Assembly (NCBI GenBank): GCA_015039315.1
Contig: WIDE01000041.1
Location: forward strand, 124,001 to 188,000
DNA from: Clavulina sp. PMI_390
Taxonomy: Eukaryota > Basidiomycota > Agaricomycetes > Cantharellales > Hydnaceae
Length of the DNA: 64,000 bases
Direction: 5' to 3'
Under the pieces are notes generated by a model. That model was not told the DNA's origin and ran no database searches. It saw nothing but the letters and a program-made list of their open reading frames with translations. How positions within the stretch are numbered: the first letter of the stretch is position 1; each line of letters opens with the position of its first letter. Shown one piece after another: positions 62,123 through 64,000 of the stretch. The position numbers and the translations under genes were made by a program.

Positions 62123-63922
62123 ATGCAAGCTGACGGCCCCTTGCTTGATGATCAGCCTACGTCCTTACTGAGCCTCTTTGCTCAATCTAAAGAGGCATTG
62201 GCGCAAGGGCAAGGGCTCTGCTTCCGTGGAAATGAGCTCAATTCAGAGACAGCATCTGTCGTGGTAGACGCACTGGCTCACGAAGCCAAAGCGAAATGGA
62301 TGAATGACGGCGTCACGGACCAGCTCGCTGTAAGCCAGTATTTGAAGTATATTCTGATTCATCGGATTGAGCTCTGGTCCGAATGTTCCAGCTAGCAACC
62401 ACTATCTCAAAGAGCCTAACTCAGCAACGGACTCGACTCCTAGACCAGGCGCGAGTGAGTGTCTTGTGATGACTACCATATGCACAACATTGAACTTAGA
62501 CTTCTTAAGGACTGGGATAACCTTCGTAGCGCTATTAATGAACGCCTAGACGCTACTCTAGAGGATCTCGGTCGACAGAAAGTCCCTCCTAATCTGCATC
62601 TGATGTCTTCAGGCTCATCGCTTTTTGGAAGCCAGCATTCACTAAATAACCTCACAATCATTGACGACCACGGGGAAGATCGCCCTTCAGCCGCAACCTC
62701 CTCCGCCTCGAGAACTGAAAAATCCAAATGGAAGTCTCTACGAGACTTTGTGGACGAACAAGCAATCGAGGCTGCGCAGGAGAGGATGGAGGAGGAAAGG
62801 AATTTATTAGATGTAACTATAACTCTCCTACATCTTTCTATTGGTCCCTTGTTAATCTATTTCATAGGATGTGCTCAACTCAACAGCTACTCATCCTGCC
62901 GACCTTAGTGCCCAAATTGCGGCAATTACATCCACCATCCCGGTTCTAGCCTCACCACCTCACTCACTATCGGCCATGCTGTCCCCCCACGATGTAACCC
63001 TGGCCGCTATGGCCGCAAGACTAGAAGATCTCGCCGCACATTTTGGACAGATGGAACGAGCAGTACAGGATGAGGAGGCTGGACAGCCTCTGAATGAAGA
63101 AGAAATCCAAGGTATGTATCTTCTACTCTGTGTGCGCTCCTCATTCCAACGTTAATATGCTACCCTAGTCTTCTTCCGAGATAATATGCAACTCCCTGGC
63201 ATATTGGCCGAGCTCCAAAGTTGTGTCCAGACAATGGAAGCGGTTTAGTATGTTTTCAGTCCATTCTGTTGTCATTGGCACACTTATCTGTCTCCCCAGC
63301 GGATCGATAGCTACCTATCGAGACTCGGCACACGCCGTGGTCGAAGCATTCGGACCTGTAATAATACACTTAGAGAATTTGGAGGCTCTGATGGATGCTA
63401 TGCTGAACCATCATTCCAAAGTCGAGGTAAACGCCTTCCCCTTTTTGCCCACTATTCACCTTCTCATATTGAGCGATCCAGGCCGATGCTGCTGAAATCC
63501 ACGGAGTCCTCCAAGAGCACCATACTGCGTTGGAAGGGCTGGCGCATAGCTACGAATTCTACCAGCTCGCATACGACCACCTCATCGTAGAGATGCATCG
63601 GAGGGCCCAATATCGCACAGAGATGCAAGCAATGATCGAGGAAATGGCCGAGCGGCTGACTATCATGCGTAATGGTATGTGGTACCATCAGCAGCGCGTG
63701 ATACATTCTTACATTGCCCCAACAGAGGAATCGGAAGCTCGGCAGAGATTTATCAATGACCATGGCGGATTCCTCCCGGATGACCTGTGCCCTTACATCC
63801 CGGATCAGCCTCTCAACTACATCATTGACTGGCAAGGTAGTGAAGGTGCTGTCACACTTGACGAGGACATCGTTGCAGATGTGAGCACAAGTTCTACCGT
63901 TGGCCGACTGAATCACGTTTGA
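62123..63922 (+). CDS. ATG17: ATG17 autophagy scaffold
   Basis: Begins MQADGPLLDDQPTSLLSLFAQSKEALAQGQ, the ATG17 N-terminal helix region, then EAKAKWMNDGVTDQLA. Exon 2 gives LATTISKSLTQQRTRLLDQAR, exon 3 LLKDWDNLRSAINERLDATLEDLGRQKVPPNLH and SLFGSQHS. Later exons add coiled-coil helices (AAMAARLEDLAAHFGQMERA, FFRDNMQLPGILAELQSCVQTM, HLENLEALMDAMLNH, YRTEMQAMIEEMAERL). The C-terminus RQRFINDHGGFLPDDLCPYI is the standard end block. Atg17 is the elongated scaffold that organises the phagophore assembly site with Atg1 and Atg13. The joint between exons 2 and 3 (donor at 62455, acceptor at 62499) is out of phase by two bases with canonical signals, so either the splice site or the base sequence needs checking. 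Confidence 0.85.
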
Positions 63923-64000
63923 CCGTTCACGATAGGCAAAACGGCACCTTGGTTTCACGGAGGATGAAGGTGGAGTGTTGTGAGGGTCCTCGTGTGCACG
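63923..64000. other. 3' flank of ATG17 to window edge
   Basis: 78 bases after the stop; nothing to annotate. Confidence 0.4.

Overview
The window is nuclear DNA of a filamentous fungus, most likely a basidiomycete of the Agaricomycetes. Genes are dense, on both strands, and split by many short introns (mostly 45-75 bp, GT..AG). Spliced products are fungal: DUF1996 secreted protein, GH17 membrane glucanase, basidiomycete-type ATG17 and a Cys-rich membrane protein. A Rhizoctonia-like genome is possible, but I cannot prove the genus. All models come from reading splice sites by eye. For the models whose exon lengths I summed, the total is a multiple of three.

Layout. 0-8 kb: a truncated Ser/Pro-rich gene, a Cys-rich membrane protein, a DUF1996 secreted protein and a broken member of the 'MGNS' family. 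8.4-19.8 kb: a MYST histone acetyltransferase with PHD fingers, a large unknown gene, the glutamate-cysteine ligase modifier subunit, a small membrane protein and the PP1 inhibitor YPI1. 20.2-28.0 kb: six tandem MGNS-family genes interrupted by a 961-bp terminal-inverted-repeat element. 28.5-41.6 kb: an unknown Ser-rich protein, COQ4, TMA46, SelO, FMP46, VPS36 and an ER DnaJ. 42.0-54.4 kb: RAD2/XPG, NDUFB8, PAM18, an AlkB dioxygenase, a DNAJC8-like protein, RMI1 and an F-box protein. 54.7-63.9 kb: a GH17 glucanase, then a duplicated pair of metallophosphatase plus ATG17, in which one ATG17 copy is decayed.

Most of the conserved genes are housekeeping: mitochondria (COQ4, FMP46, NDUFB8, PAM18), protein folding (three J-proteins), DNA repair (RAD2, AlkB, RMI1), endosomal sorting (VPS36) and autophagy (ATG17). 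Many are arranged head to head with 100-450 bp shared promoters.

The least explained part is the MGNS family: about 235-250 residues, an N-terminal myristoylation-type signal, an acidic variable linker, and a C-terminal region whose pattern recalls the Tubby-C-terminal/LURP-one/scramblase fold. Six copies keep the same four exons and the same intron phases (1, 2, 1). The seventh, 12 kb away on the other strand, has lost one base. Its function is unknown.
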